A stretch of 64,000 nt of DNA, taken from Deltaproteobacteria bacterium. GTDB taxonomy: Bacteria; Desulfobacterota; Desulfobacteria; Desulfobacterales; UBA5852. The notes beneath the pieces are model-generated. The model saw nothing but the letters and a program-made list of their open reading frames with translations. It did not search any database and was not told the DNA's origin. This document shows, piece by piece, positions 45,606-54,860 of this stretch. Each line of letters begins with the position of its first letter. Position 1 is the first letter of the stretch. Made by a program: the position numbers and the translations under genes. The stretch spans positions 62,001-126,000 of the forward strand of contig JAHLLS010000013.1 in the NCBI GenBank assembly GCA_020444045.1, read 5' to 3'.

Positions 45606-47234
45606 ATGACCGTGCAAACCAAGGGGCGGGGCGATGTGGCGCGAGATGGAGACCCGCCGTCACTTAGACCCATTTACTACATCGGCCTCGCCGCAACAGC
45701 CATCGGAATCGCGATTATCATACTTCTTAACCTGGCCACGCCACTGGAGTATATGCATGGCCGCCCGACTGCTTTGGGCCAGATTGAAGCGGTGAATTTA
45801 GGCAAGCGACTCAGGGGAATCTTCAACCTGGCCTTTTTGCTCTTGTTAAGCTGCCTGCCTCTTCTTTATAGCATTCGACGAATTTTAAGCCCCCTATATG
45901 AGTATTTTGACCTCCTGAAAGCGGGGCGCGAATCAAAAGAGCTTCTGGACAGAGTCAAACGACGCCTGATCAACCTTCCGTTCATTATGGTTCCGGTAAA
46001 TCTGGGCCTTTGGATCGTACTGCCCGTCGCGCTCTTTTTTGCGGCTTATGCAACCGGTCAACTCGATTCGCGAACCGCTGTCATCCTGGCCGTCCGCGCC
46101 ATCATGGTCGGATTCATTTCCGCGGGGGTCATGTCTTTGTGGATCGAGTCCTATGCGCGTCGAATGCTTATCCCTTTCTTCTTTCCGCAGGGGCGGCTGG
46201 CGGATCTCGATAATGTCGCCCGGTACTCGATATCAAGAAGAATCCGCCTCCATTATCGGCTGGGCAGCCTTGCTCCTCTGGCTATCCTGGTAGTCACCCT
46301 GGCGACCCTCCAATGGCAGTTGGACTCCGTGTCAATCTCTGCCAAGGAATACGGATCAGGGATTCTGGTCTTTTGTCTGGTTCTTTTTTCTGTTTTTTTC
46401 ATCACCTTGAGCGTTCTTAATAAATTGATCACTCGCTCCATAGTTGGGCCGCTCCACAGCATTCTTGACGCTTTGCTCAAGATCAGGGAGGGAAACTTGC
46501 AGACCCGGGTGAAAGTGGTCTCCAATGACGAAACGGGTATCCTGGGCGACGCGACGAACAAGATGATCCAAGGTTTGCGGGAACGAGAACTTCTCAAGGA
46601 CGCCTTTGGTAAGTATGTCACCCCCGAGATCCGGGATGAGATTCTGAGCGGCCGCATTCCTCTGGATGGGGAGCTGAAAAACGTGACGGTGTTATTCGCC
46701 GACTTACGGGACTTCACCCCGCTCGTCGCATCCACCCGACCCCAGCAAGTGGTGAAATTAATCAATGGTTATTTCGAGGAGATGTCCAAGGCGATACATG
46801 GTAATGGCGGCTTGGTCCTGCAATTCATCGGCGACGAGATAGAGGCTGTCTTCGGGGCGCCGCTGGTGATTGAAAACCATCCGGCCGCGGCGGCCAGGGC
46901 GGCTTTGGAAATGTATGAACGATTGGACCGATACAATTCCAAATTGGGGGAACAGGGGTGGGCCCCTCTACGCCACGGTATCGGCCTGCACACGGGGCAG
47001 GTCCTGGCTGGGAATATCGGAAGCTCTGAACGACTCTCGTACGCCTTGGTGGGCGACACCGTCAATCTGGCCTCCAGGCTCCAGGGCGTTAGCAAGGAAC
47101 TGGGACGGAACATAATCCTCAGCGCCGCAACCCGAAAGGAGTTGGGGGATGAGTTTATCTGCGAAGCGCTCGAAACGGTAAAAATTAAGGGTTGGGCCGG
47201 TCCCGTCGAAGTGTTTGCGCTTTCCGGGATATGA
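45606..47234 (+). CDS. Class III adenylate/guanylate cyclase with HAMP domain
   Basis: About 542 residues. Several membrane segments lie in the N-terminal 280 residues (IGIAIIILLNLA, FIMVPVNLGLWIVLPVALFF, LAPLAILVVTLATL, FCLVLFSVFFITL). A HAMP linker (ITRSIVGPLHSILDALLKIREGN) leads to the cyclase domain (about 355-540). Metal-binding Asp are in LFADLRDFTP and IGDEIEAVFGAP; VGDTVNLASRLQ provides the Asn/Arg transition-state pair. It should make cAMP or cGMP at the inner membrane. The start is uncertain (GTG 45594 or ATG 45606). Confidence 0.9.
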   Translation: MTVQTKGRGDVARDGDPPSLRPIYYIGLAATAIGIAIIILLNLATPLEYMHGRPTALGQIEAVNLGKRLRGIFNLAFLLLLSCLPLLYSIRRILSPLYEYFDLLKAGRESKELLDRVKRRLINLPFIMVPVNLGLWIVLPVALFFAAYATGQLDSRTAVILAVRAIMVGFISAGVMSLWIESYARRMLIPFFFPQGRLADLDNVARYSISRRIRLHYRLGSLAPLAILVVTLATLQWQLDSVSISAKEYGSGILVFCLVLFSVFFITLSVLNKLITRSIVGPLHSILDALLKIREGNLQTRVKVVSNDETGILGDATNKMIQGLRERELLKDAFGKYVTPEIRDEILSGRIPLDGELKNVTVLFADLRDFTPLVASTRPQQVVKLINGYFEEMSKAIHGNGGLVLQFIGDEIEAVFGAPLVIENHPAAAARAALEMYERLDRYNSKLGEQGWAPLRHGIGLHTGQVLAGNIGSSERLSYALVGDTVNLASRLQGVSKELGRNIILSAATRKELGDEFICEALETVKIKGWAGPVEVFALSGI

Positions 47235-47343
47235 AGCAACCGTCGCCAGGGCGCCGGATAACTCAAAGCAACTGGGATTAAAAGGTTCCAGCATATGCTT
47301 TTCCGGTCTGGGGATCGAATGAGGGAATGAGCAATACCTTCCC

Positions 47344-48663
47344 TCAGCGCCCCTCCATATACATCTGCGCCAGTTTGGCCGCGCCCAGCAGTGAACCACT
47401 GTGGGCCAGCCGGAACTCGAACTGGGGCATCATCCGTTCTTTCACCGGCGCCAGCAGAGGCGCTCCCCCGCCGGTCAGATTGACCGTGGACTGCAGGGGA
47501 AGCTTCTCTTCCATCAGAGCCAGAAAGTCGCGCACCTTGGCCACCACCCCGCGAATTACCGCCAGCAGCAGGTCCTCCCGTGTGGTGTTGAGGGTTATGC
47601 CTTCAAAGGAGGCCATTTTGGGCTCCAGCGAATAACGGTCGCCGGTCAGGTAAGGTTCAAAGGTGGGAAGGCGCGCTTCATCCCGGTCGAACAGGGAAGG
47701 GATAAGCCGGCCGTAAAAATCCTGTTCATCCATATCCGGGAACAGCTGCTTGTAAGCCCACTCGATGGCCTTGCCTCCGGTGTTCAAGGCGAACATGGCG
47801 TTCCATCGATCCTGAACAGCGTGACTCTTCAAGTTGTAGCGGGAGGAGGCGAAGGGCTTGTCCATGCACACAACCACCATCTCCGTGGTCCCGGTCACGT
47901 TCATCATATCGCCGGGATTTACGATGTCCGCGCTCAGCGCCGCGCAAGTGGCGTCGTTGGCTCCCATGAGGACCGGTAAGCCCTGGGTCAGTCCGGTTGC
48001 CGAGGCGGCTTCGGACGACACGTCTCCGATCTTTTCAAACGCTTCCAAAACCGGCGGAAACTTGTCGAGATCTATATTCAGCGCCCGGGCTATATCCCGG
48101 TCATAGCCCTTTCTGGTCGCGGTGTCGTAGACGTTGGACATGCAGACGTTTGACGGGTCGACTCCGAAATTTCCGGTCAGCTTTTTGGCGAAAAAGGTGT
48201 TGGAATGGCCGTACATGTAGACCGCTTTATCGATCTCAGAATGATGTTCGCGTATCCACAGGATATTGGCCGCGGTGGAAGCTCCTGGATTAGGGATGTT
48301 GCCGGTGACATCGAGAAGTTTTTCCTCTCCGATAAGATCCAATATAAACCTGGATTGCGGGTAGGCGCGCCTGTCTAGGTGCAGAAACGACGGCATAAGG
48401 GGCGCGCCGTTGCGGTCCATGACGCTGAACCCCGGACTGTTTCCGGCCATGGTGATCAGCTCTATGCGATCCAGGGAAAACTCGAGCGTTTTCAGGGCGC
48501 GGGGAAAAGCCGCCCACCACAGTTCCGGGTCGATCTGAACCGTAAAATCGTCGGGAGTGTCCAACGGGTAGGCGCATTCGGATGAAGAGGCGAGCAGGTT
48601 CAGGCGTTCATCATAAACGCCCAGCTTCAGAGATGTCGTGCCGATATCAATAGCGAGAATCAT
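47344..48663 (-). CDS. FGGY-family carbohydrate kinase (xylulokinase/gluconokinase-like)
   Basis: 439 residues. The ATP-binding phosphate-1 motif DIGTTSLKLGVYDE begins directly after the start; MNVTGTTEMVVV and the adenosine motif LTGGGAPLLAPVKERM are in place. FGGY kinases phosphorylate sugars or polyols; the exact substrate cannot be read. ATG 48663 is chosen because the fold starts there and AAGG lies upstream; an in-frame extension to 48753 is probably not used. It is in a minus-strand run with gluconokinase and the LarA-like gene, next to a sugar-type ABC transporter. Confidence 0.88.
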   Translation of the reverse strand: MILAIDIGTTSLKLGVYDERLNLLASSSECAYPLDTPDDFTVQIDPELWWAAFPRALKTLEFSLDRIELITMAGNSPGFSVMDRNGAPLMPSFLHLDRRAYPQSRFILDLIGEEKLLDVTGNIPNPGASTAANILWIREHHSEIDKAVYMYGHSNTFFAKKLTGNFGVDPSNVCMSNVYDTATRKGYDRDIARALNIDLDKFPPVLEAFEKIGDVSSEAASATGLTQGLPVLMGANDATCAALSADIVNPGDMMNVTGTTEMVVVCMDKPFASSRYNLKSHAVQDRWNAMFALNTGGKAIEWAYKQLFPDMDEQDFYGRLIPSLFDRDEARLPTFEPYLTGDRYSLEPKMASFEGITLNTTREDLLLAVIRGVVAKVRDFLALMEEKLPLQSTVNLTGGGAPLLAPVKERMMPQFEFRLAHSGSLLGAAKLAQMYMEGR

Positions 48664-48787
48664 AGACAGCCTTAATCCAGTGAGAATATGTTTAGAGAAA
48701 TGGGGAAACCTTTTTAGGAAATCCCGACAAGGTCGGGACCCAAAACGTTTCAATTGCCCGTTTGCGGCGAGCGAAGCGTTTGGCGCT

Positions 48788-49297
48788 TTACAAGCTCAAT
48801 TTCCGTTTAATGATGCGCACAACGGTAGCCGGATCGTTTGCAATGTCCACGGTTACCGCGTCGTCGGGCTCTTCAAGTGTTTCAAACTGACTTTCCAATA
48901 AGCCCGCTTTCATAAAATGGCCGGCGCGGTCCTGCATCCTGCGCTGTATAAGGTCAAAGTCGCCTTTCAGATAAACAAACGTTATGTGGGGAGACCCGCT
49001 TTTAAGACGCCGGCGGTAGGCTTCTTTTAAGGCGGAACACGCCACGATGGCCGATTTCTCCTGGTCTATCAGTTGGCGCATGAAATCCCTCAGCCTATCC
49101 AGCCACACTCCCCGGTCTTCGTCGGTCAGGGCGACGCCGCCCCGCATTTTTTCAATGTTGGTTCGGGGATGAAAATCGTCACCGTCGTAAAAGGGCCATC
49201 CCATTTCGACCGCCAGCCTCTCGCCAATGGTGGTTTTGCCCGACCCCGAAACACCCATCAGAACGGCAATCATGGGCGGACCGCCGTCGGGCGCCAC
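48788..49297 (-). CDS. Gluconokinase, GntK type
   Basis: 169 residues, the normal length. P-loop GVSGSGKTT and the family signature FYDGDDFHPRTNIEKMRGG followed by LTDEDRGVWL are unmistakable; ACSALKEAYRRRL matches the conserved CSALK motif. It phosphorylates D-gluconate to 6-phosphogluconate in the cytoplasm. GTG 49297 has GGAAAGG seven bases upstream; ATG 49273 is the alternative. The gap to the FGGY kinase holds a TCCCGAC/GTCGGGA hairpin near 48720. It is the strongest hint to the pathway's substrate. Confidence 0.93.
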   Translation of the reverse strand: MAPDGGPPMIAVLMGVSGSGKTTIGERLAVEMGWPFYDGDDFHPRTNIEKMRGGVALTDEDRGVWLDRLRDFMRQLIDQEKSAIVACSALKEAYRRRLKSGSPHITFVYLKGDFDLIQRRMQDRAGHFMKAGLLESQFETLEEPDDAVTVDIANDPATVVRIIKRKLSL

Positions 49298-49333
49298 GCG
49301 ACGGCCTTTCCGGCGCCCGGGTCTGTCACAGCG

Positions 49334-50590
49334 TTAAAACGGAGTAAGGTTCCCGACTTCATCGAACGTCATATCAATGGGCGATTGGATTATAGACAGG
49401 TCGTCACGGCTCTCCGTTTCGGCCAGATAGGCCTTGGAGGCCCATACTTCCCTGGTGTCCAGTGTGTTGCGGATTCGGACGATCCTGGTATCCTCCGGCT
49501 GCTTGTATCCGACCGTCAGCAACCCTTTTTCCAGCGCCTCGCGGTCGTTCTCAAAGGGTATGGGTATCGAGGCCAGCGCAGGCCGGTTACCGGTAAGACA
49601 ATTGATGTAAGTTATGTTCCAGTCGGCGTTTTCCACCAGCCGTTTGGTGGTGTAGTCGGCCATGCCGATACCAGTGGCGTTGCCGTGCGTTTCTTCCGTC
49701 AGGTCGCGGACATAAATCCGGGTGATCCTGGGAAGTTCATCCGGCGCGGCGCAATGTTCGTGATACTTCCGTCCTATGACGTTGGAGTCCATGCCCGTTC
49801 CACTGATATTCTTTCCGATTTCGTCGATGATCAGCAAATCAATGTCAGGGTAGGGTATTCGCGGGAGCCACTGTTTGGCCAGCTTCAACAACTCTATTTC
49901 CCTCTCCAGGAATTCCTCCGGTCGCACGGCCTGAATGAGCGCGGTCTGTTCAAGCTGATTTTCGACGATGGCCAGCCCCAGAACTATATTGCACTTTTTT
50001 ATGACGTTTCTGGCCACCGAGCGGACGATGTGGTCAAAACTCCACTTGATGAACGCCTTATGGTAGACTTTGGCTCCTTCATGTTTGCCCAGCCCGATAA
50101 GCGTCATTTTGTTTAGTCCGCTTTCGATTTCTCCCGTAAAGTCAGTGTGCGGCTTTACCCGCGCCACTACCGCCACGTGATCGGCCTCGGACGCGTGCTT
50201 ATCAAAGAAGACGGGCACACCGTCCTCGGTGGCGCCTACCTGAACAACTTCCATGGACGCCTTGATAGGCGCGCCGATGTAATCCTCGGTAACGCCGTAC
50301 CCTTCCACAATGGAGCGCTGAACTTCGGCGACCCCGCCGCCGTGGCTTCCCATGGCGGGCACGATAAACGGTTTGGCGCCCAGCGCCTTCAGGTCATCCA
50401 CCAGCGTTTTGACTATCAACGCGATATTCCGGATGCCCCGGCTTCCCACGGGAACGGCCACGGTGTCCTCGGGTTTAATTTTTTGGGAAAGATCAAGTTT
50501 GGCGATTTCTTCATGTACCGCCTTTTCGACATTACCCAGAACAGGCGCGTTGATGTGCTGTTCAACGCGCATCATGAGAGGGAACCGCAT
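49334..50590 (-). CDS. LarA-family nickel-pincer racemase/epimerase homologue
   Basis: 418 residues. Residues corresponding to the Lactiplantibacillus LarA active site appear conserved: R51 (GSRGIRN), H83 (GSHGGG), H148 (KPHTDF), K161 (ESGLNK, the cofactor-bound Lys) and H177, the last exactly 16 residues after the Lys as in LarA. The family includes lactate and malate racemases and a D-gluconate 2-epimerase, which fits the neighbouring gluconokinase. The cofactor genes larB, larC and larE are not in the window. Motif alignment is by eye. Confidence 0.82.
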   Translation of the reverse strand: MRFPLMMRVEQHINAPVLGNVEKAVHEEIAKLDLSQKIKPEDTVAVPVGSRGIRNIALIVKTLVDDLKALGAKPFIVPAMGSHGGGVAEVQRSIVEGYGVTEDYIGAPIKASMEVVQVGATEDGVPVFFDKHASEADHVAVVARVKPHTDFTGEIESGLNKMTLIGLGKHEGAKVYHKAFIKWSFDHIVRSVARNVIKKCNIVLGLAIVENQLEQTALIQAVRPEEFLEREIELLKLAKQWLPRIPYPDIDLLIIDEIGKNISGTGMDSNVIGRKYHEHCAAPDELPRITRIYVRDLTEETHGNATGIGMADYTTKRLVENADWNITYINCLTGNRPALASIPIPFENDREALEKGLLTVGYKQPEDTRIVRIRNTLDTREVWASKAYLAETESRDDLSIIQSPIDMTFDEVGNLTPF

Positions 50591-50734
50591 AGGCGCTCCG
50601 CGCTTCAGGTTGAGTTTAAATCAGTGATTGTTGCTGACTTCAGGTGAAAGTCTAACCGGGGGTGGCGCCATCGTCAACCGCAAATACGAAACACGAGACG
50701 CCCTGTTTGTTCTTTAATAGGGTTAATAAGCATT

Positions 50735-50876
50735 GTGGGGAAATTTCTTCCCCCACGCCCCCTGCAGGCGGTTTCTCGCTGCGCTCGAAATGACGGACGG
50801 CGCCTGGGGCGCGCATGGATGATAGCACAGACAACTTTGACGAAGTCGGGTTGTCTGTGTCCCGATTTATCGGGAC
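50735..50876. repeat. Cluster of palindromic (REP-like) sequences
   Basis: Three hairpins in about 140 bp: GTGGGGAA/TTCCCCCAC (50735-50756), ACAGACAAC/GTTGTCTGT (50827-50858) and GTCCCGA/TCGGGAC (50859-50876). TCTCGCTGCGCTCGAAATGA between them resembles intergenic repeats common in related genomes. A related TCCCGAC/GTCGGGA hairpin occurs near 48722. Confidence 0.55.
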
Positions 50877-51115
50877 AAGAGGCTGCTGTGCCTGTCGCAC
50901 CTTGCCTATGATTTCCCAGGAGTCTCTTATTCTCCGCTTACAGACGCTTTTTTTATCTGTGTGGTTATATTAAGCGCTGCAAACTGCGTTTCGGAGTAAG
51001 AACAATAACCACATAAAAAAACCGTTTGAGGGGGAACCATATTATTGCGCGCGCGGGTCATGGCATATCAAATAAAAATTCATATAAGCTCATAATATTG
51101 CGTATATTTTTGTTC

Positions 51116-51142
51116 TTGACAGTTTTAAGGGATAGCTACTAT
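51116..51142 (+). promoter_or_regulatory. Possible promoter of the sugar ABC transporter operon
   Basis: TTGACA (51116-51121) and TACTAT (51137-51142) with a short 15-bp spacer, in AT-rich DNA about 400 bp upstream of the binding-protein gene. Confidence 0.35.
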
Positions 51143-51543
51143 GGTGGTTTTATGCGAGGGGCTATCGTCTTTCAAATCCAAACGAGGAACCAACCAATCT
51201 CCACACAATCTGTTGCGGCGCCGCTGATTCTGAAGTTCACTGCTCATCAAGAAGTTCAGACGAACTGAGATAACCTTTCGCGAAATTCCGCAACCATCCT
51301 GTTTCTACTGACAAATATACGCCGCCGCCGATTCCAGGCTTATGATTAGCGTCGGAAGTATTTTCCCCGCTCCAACGTGGAATCATGCGGGGCCATGCCG
51401 CGCGCAGCCGCCGCCCCATAATGATCACGGGCGGTGATGGTTTGTCCTGAACAGTTCTTTGCAAGAGTGTTTCGTGCGCTTCCTTCAACCGGGAATGTTG
51501 TTGGTTTGCCAACTATCACATACCAATCAGGAGGTACGGGGAC

Positions 51544-52887
51544 ATGAAGAAAGAGATCGATGGGCTTACCAGACGAAAATTCTTGAAGACCACCGGCGCC
51601 GGGCTGGCGGGAGCCGCAGTGCTCTCCGGACCGTTCGGTTCCATGACCGGCAAGGCGTTTGCCGATGTAGCTCCTCCCGAGCTTGCCCTGGAAAAAGATC
51701 CCGTTCTCAAAGTGCTTCGCTGGAGCCCGTTTGTGAAGGCCGATGGAGAGCTTTGGGATCAGAACACGAAAAAATGGGAAGAGCTTACCGGGGGCAAAGT
51801 CAGCGTCGAGTTCCTGTCATGGGAGGATGTACGTCCCAAGGCGGCCATGGAGGCGTCCGTGGGCGCGGGACACGACATCGTCCTGGGATGGCACGATGAC
51901 CCCCATCTGTATCCGGACAAGCTTCTAGACGTTACGGATCTCGCGGATTATCTTGGAAAAAAATACGGTGGATGGGAAGACGTGTGCGTTAAATACGGAG
52001 TCAACGCCGCGACCGGAAAATGGATCTGTATTCCCATGGGTGGACCGGGGCAGGCCATTGTCTATAGGAAAAGCTGGGTCAATGAAGCGGGCTATGATGA
52101 ATTTCCCAAGGATATGGAAGGCTTCATAGCGTGCTGCAAGAAGCTGAAGGAGAAAGGCCATCCTGTCGGGTTTGCGCTCGGGCACGCGGTGGGCGACGGC
52201 AATAACTTCGCTCACGGGTGGTTGTGGGCCTTTGGGGCCAAAACCGTGAACGAAGACGGTTCATGCGCCATAAACAGCAAAGAAACCCGCATGGCGCTCG
52301 ACGCCATGAAAGACCTGTACGACAACGCCATGATTTCCGGGTGCGCGTCCTGGCTGGATCCTCACAACAATAAGGCCTTTCTGGCCGGTCAGATCTCGGT
52401 CACGAACAACGGCATCAGCATCTATTACGCGGCAAAAGAAAAGTTTCCGGAGATCGCCGAAGACACCTACCATCAGCATCCGCCCGTGGGTCCTGTGGGG
52501 CACCCCACTGAACTGCACCTGTTCGATCCGGCCTTTATTTTCAAGCACACCTCCTATCCCAACGCGGCGAAACACTACCTGATGTTCATGCTGGAAAAGC
52601 CTCAGTGCGGTCCCTGGATCAACGCCATGCGCGGCTATGTGACGCCGTCCCTCAAGGGTTACAAGAGCTTGCCGGTCTGGACCGATGACCCCAAACATAC
52701 GGTGTACCGCGACTGCATCCAGAACATGCTGTGGAATGGATACGCGGGCCCCATCGGTCCCGCTTCGGCCGCGGTGATGGCCGAGTATGTGGTGGTCGAC
52801 CTGTTCGCCAATCACTGCGCCAGAGACATGTCGGCCGACAAGGCTATCGAGATTGCGGAAAAGGCCATTGTCAAAGCATACAAGTAA
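51544..52887 (+). CDS. Sugar-type ABC solute-binding protein, family 1 (Tat signal)
   Basis: 447 residues. The Tat signal RRKFLKTTGAGLAGAAVL is followed by an Ala-rich cleavage region (KAFADVA). The mature protein has the family 1 pattern: LKVLRWSPFV, ...WEELTGGKVSVEF, and a hinge segment with FLAGQISVTNNG. It should bind a carbohydrate in the periplasm. AGGAGG precedes ATG 51544. Two permeases and one ATPase follow after a hairpin, forming a complete importer. The adjacent kinases and dehydratase suggest a sugar or sugar acid as ligand. Confidence 0.92.
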   Translation: MKKEIDGLTRRKFLKTTGAGLAGAAVLSGPFGSMTGKAFADVAPPELALEKDPVLKVLRWSPFVKADGELWDQNTKKWEELTGGKVSVEFLSWEDVRPKAAMEASVGAGHDIVLGWHDDPHLYPDKLLDVTDLADYLGKKYGGWEDVCVKYGVNAATGKWICIPMGGPGQAIVYRKSWVNEAGYDEFPKDMEGFIACCKKLKEKGHPVGFALGHAVGDGNNFAHGWLWAFGAKTVNEDGSCAINSKETRMALDAMKDLYDNAMISGCASWLDPHNNKAFLAGQISVTNNGISIYYAAKEKFPEIAEDTYHQHPPVGPVGHPTELHLFDPAFIFKHTSYPNAAKHYLMFMLEKPQCGPWINAMRGYVTPSLKGYKSLPVWTDDPKHTVYRDCIQNMLWNGYAGPIGPASAAVMAEYVVVDLFANHCARDMSADKAIEIAEKAIVKAYK

Positions 52888-52925
52888 TATCAATGGGTTG
52901 AGAGAAATCATTTTACCTCTCTTTG

Positions 52926-52957
52926 GGCGCGGCCAGGGCTTTGGCCGCGCCTTCTTT
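52926..52957 (+). terminator. Attenuator-like hairpin after binding-protein gene
   Basis: Perfect 10-bp GC-rich stem (52926-52935 with 52942-52951) and TTCTTT. Located between the binding-protein and permease genes, it could give more binding protein than permease by partial termination or mRNA protection. Confidence 0.65.
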
Positions 52958-53071
52958 GAGGCGGAAAGAGCTCATCGAAACGGCGATTGGTAGAGGCGCC
53001 CGATGTTGCTGAAACCGGGCGTACGGGTCTGTTCGTGACTATGACGAAAATATAAACACAGGCGGAGCGAC

Positions 53072-54013
53072 GTGGAGCGACCCGATTATCTGACGACTGA
53101 ACGCGATGCGCCCGGCTATGCTGGAATTCGCGGACGTCTGGCCCAGGCCCTGGAGAATCCCACTGTTCTGGGGCTGCTGTTTGTGGCTCCGGCCGAGCTT
53201 CTGTTGCTGGTATTTCTGGCGTATCCCTTTTTCCTGGGATTGTGGCTCGGCTTTACCGATACCGTGGTAGGTCGTGAGGGAAATTTTATCGGCTTTGAAA
53301 ATTATCTTGCCCTGCTACAGGATCCCGCCTTCCGCTTGACCGTGTTCAATACCTTTTTCTACACCATCGTGGCGGTGGTCTTCAAAATGGTATTGGGAGT
53401 GGGGCTGGCGGTTGTCCTCAACCGCGACTTCAAAGCCAAGGGCTTGGTACGCGCCATCGTGCTGCTGCCCTGGATTATTCCCACGGCTCTCAGCGCGATC
53501 TGTTTCTGGTGGCTGTATGATTCCACCTTCAGCGGCATTTCCTGGACCCTGATGAAGCTGGGCCTGATCGATCACATGATAGATTTTCTGGGTGACCCGT
53601 GGAACGCGAGGTTGTCTCTCATCGCGGCCAATGTGTGGCGTGGCATTCCCTTTTTTACCATAGGGCTGCTGGCGGGCCTCCAGACTATCAACCCGGACCT
53701 GTATGAAGCGGCGGATCTGGACGGCGCAGGCTCATGGGCCAAATTCAGAAGGATCACACTCCCGTTGCTGGCGCCGCTCTTGGCCGTTGTTACTGTTTTT
53801 TCGACCATATGGACCTTTGCCGACTTCCAACTGGTGTGGGTCATCACCAAGGGAGGACCGGCGGGCACCACCCACATCTTCGGAACGCTTTCCTTTCAGA
53901 GAGCAATGTCCGGAGGGCATTTCGGGGAGGGCGCGGCGATCTCCAATTTTATGCTGCCCATATTGGTGCTCTGTGTGTTGATCAGCTTCACGTTCCTGAA
54001 AAGAGAAAACTGA
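53072..54013 (+). CDS. Sugar ABC transporter permease, MalF/UgpA type
   Basis: 313 residues with six predicted membrane segments, the first at PAELLLLVFLAYPFFLGLWLG (about residue 45). The EAA loop reads YEAADLDGAGSWAKFRRITLPLLAP, typical of CUT1 sugar permeases. The first 30 residues are a cytoplasmic extension. GTG 53072 has GGAG five bases upstream. The next permease starts three bases after its stop, indicating coupling. Works with the binding protein at 51544 and the ATPase at 54861. Confidence 0.93.
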   Translation: MERPDYLTTERDAPGYAGIRGRLAQALENPTVLGLLFVAPAELLLLVFLAYPFFLGLWLGFTDTVVGREGNFIGFENYLALLQDPAFRLTVFNTFFYTIVAVVFKMVLGVGLAVVLNRDFKAKGLVRAIVLLPWIIPTALSAICFWWLYDSTFSGISWTLMKLGLIDHMIDFLGDPWNARLSLIAANVWRGIPFFTIGLLAGLQTINPDLYEAADLDGAGSWAKFRRITLPLLAPLLAVVTVFSTIWTFADFQLVWVITKGGPAGTTHIFGTLSFQRAMSGGHFGEGAAISNFMLPILVLCVLISFTFLKREN

Positions 54014-54016
54014 AAA

Positions 54017-54853
54017 ATGGCCGAACGCGCGCGATCCAAAATTCTCAGGTTCTACCTCCCCCTGGTTCTCTACCTTTTTTTCCTGCTGTTTCCTTTTTAC
54101 TGGATGGTCAATACCGTTTTTAAACCGGACAAGGAACTGTACAATCTCCAGATTAATCCGCTTTACGTGCTCCATCCCACCCTGGAGAATATTGTTCATC
54201 TCTTTACCGAAACCATATTCCTCCGGTGGATGGCCAACACGTTTTTTGTGGCCATCCTGGCCACGATCATATCGCTTGTGACCAGTCTGTTGGCCGCTTA
54301 CGCTATCCAGCGGCTTCGATTCAAGACCTCGGGCGCGACCGGCGTTGCTATTTTTCTCGGTTATCTGATCCCTCAAACCATCCTGTTCATCCCCCTGGCC
54401 CATATCATCTTCAAGCTCAGGCTCTGGGATTCGTTGTGGTCCCTGGTGCTTACCTACCCGACGTTCCTTATTCCCTTTTGCACCTGGCTGCTCATGGGAT
54501 ACTTCAAGTCCATTCCCCGGGAAATGGAAGAATGCGCCATGATCGACGGCGCCAGCCGCATCAAGGTGTTCAGAAAGATCATATTGCCCTTGTGCCTGCC
54601 GGGGGTTTTGTCCGCCGGGATTTTCTGTTTTACCCTCTCATGGAACGAATATATTTACGCCTTGGCCTTTATATCCAACACCACGAGCAAAACCGTCCCC
54701 ATAGGATTGGTCACCGAACTGGTGCGCGGCGACGTATACCACTGGGGGCCGCTCATGGCCGGGGCTCTGTGCGCTTCGGTCCCGGTCGCGCTGGTCTACG
54801 CATTTTTCGTGGAACATTATGTAGCCGGAATGACAGGCGCCTTAAAGGAGTAA
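54017..54853 (+). CDS. Sugar ABC transporter permease, MalG/UgpE type
   Basis: 278 residues, six membrane segments. N-terminal LYLFFLLFPFYWMVNTVFKPDKEL is characteristic of MalG-like permeases; the EAA loop is EECAMIDGASRIKVFRKIILPLCLPG. It pairs with the upstream permease to form the membrane channel. The ATPase gene begins seven bases after its stop. Start ATG 54017 is fixed by the three-base gap to the upstream gene. Confidence 0.94.
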   Translation: MAERARSKILRFYLPLVLYLFFLLFPFYWMVNTVFKPDKELYNLQINPLYVLHPTLENIVHLFTETIFLRWMANTFFVAILATIISLVTSLLAAYAIQRLRFKTSGATGVAIFLGYLIPQTILFIPLAHIIFKLRLWDSLWSLVLTYPTFLIPFCTWLLMGYFKSIPREMEECAMIDGASRIKVFRKIILPLCLPGVLSAGIFCFTLSWNEYIYALAFISNTTSKTVPIGLVTELVRGDVYHWGPLMAGALCASVPVALVYAFFVEHYVAGMTGALKE

Positions 54854-54860
54854 AAACTAT

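Larger units (their letters stand above)
50591..51543. other. Long intergenic region with palindromes and a promoter
   Basis: About 950 bp without a credible gene. 50735-50876 contains a cluster of hairpins described separately; 51030-51150 is AT-rich with a probable promoter; the rest shows nothing definite. Confidence 0.5.
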
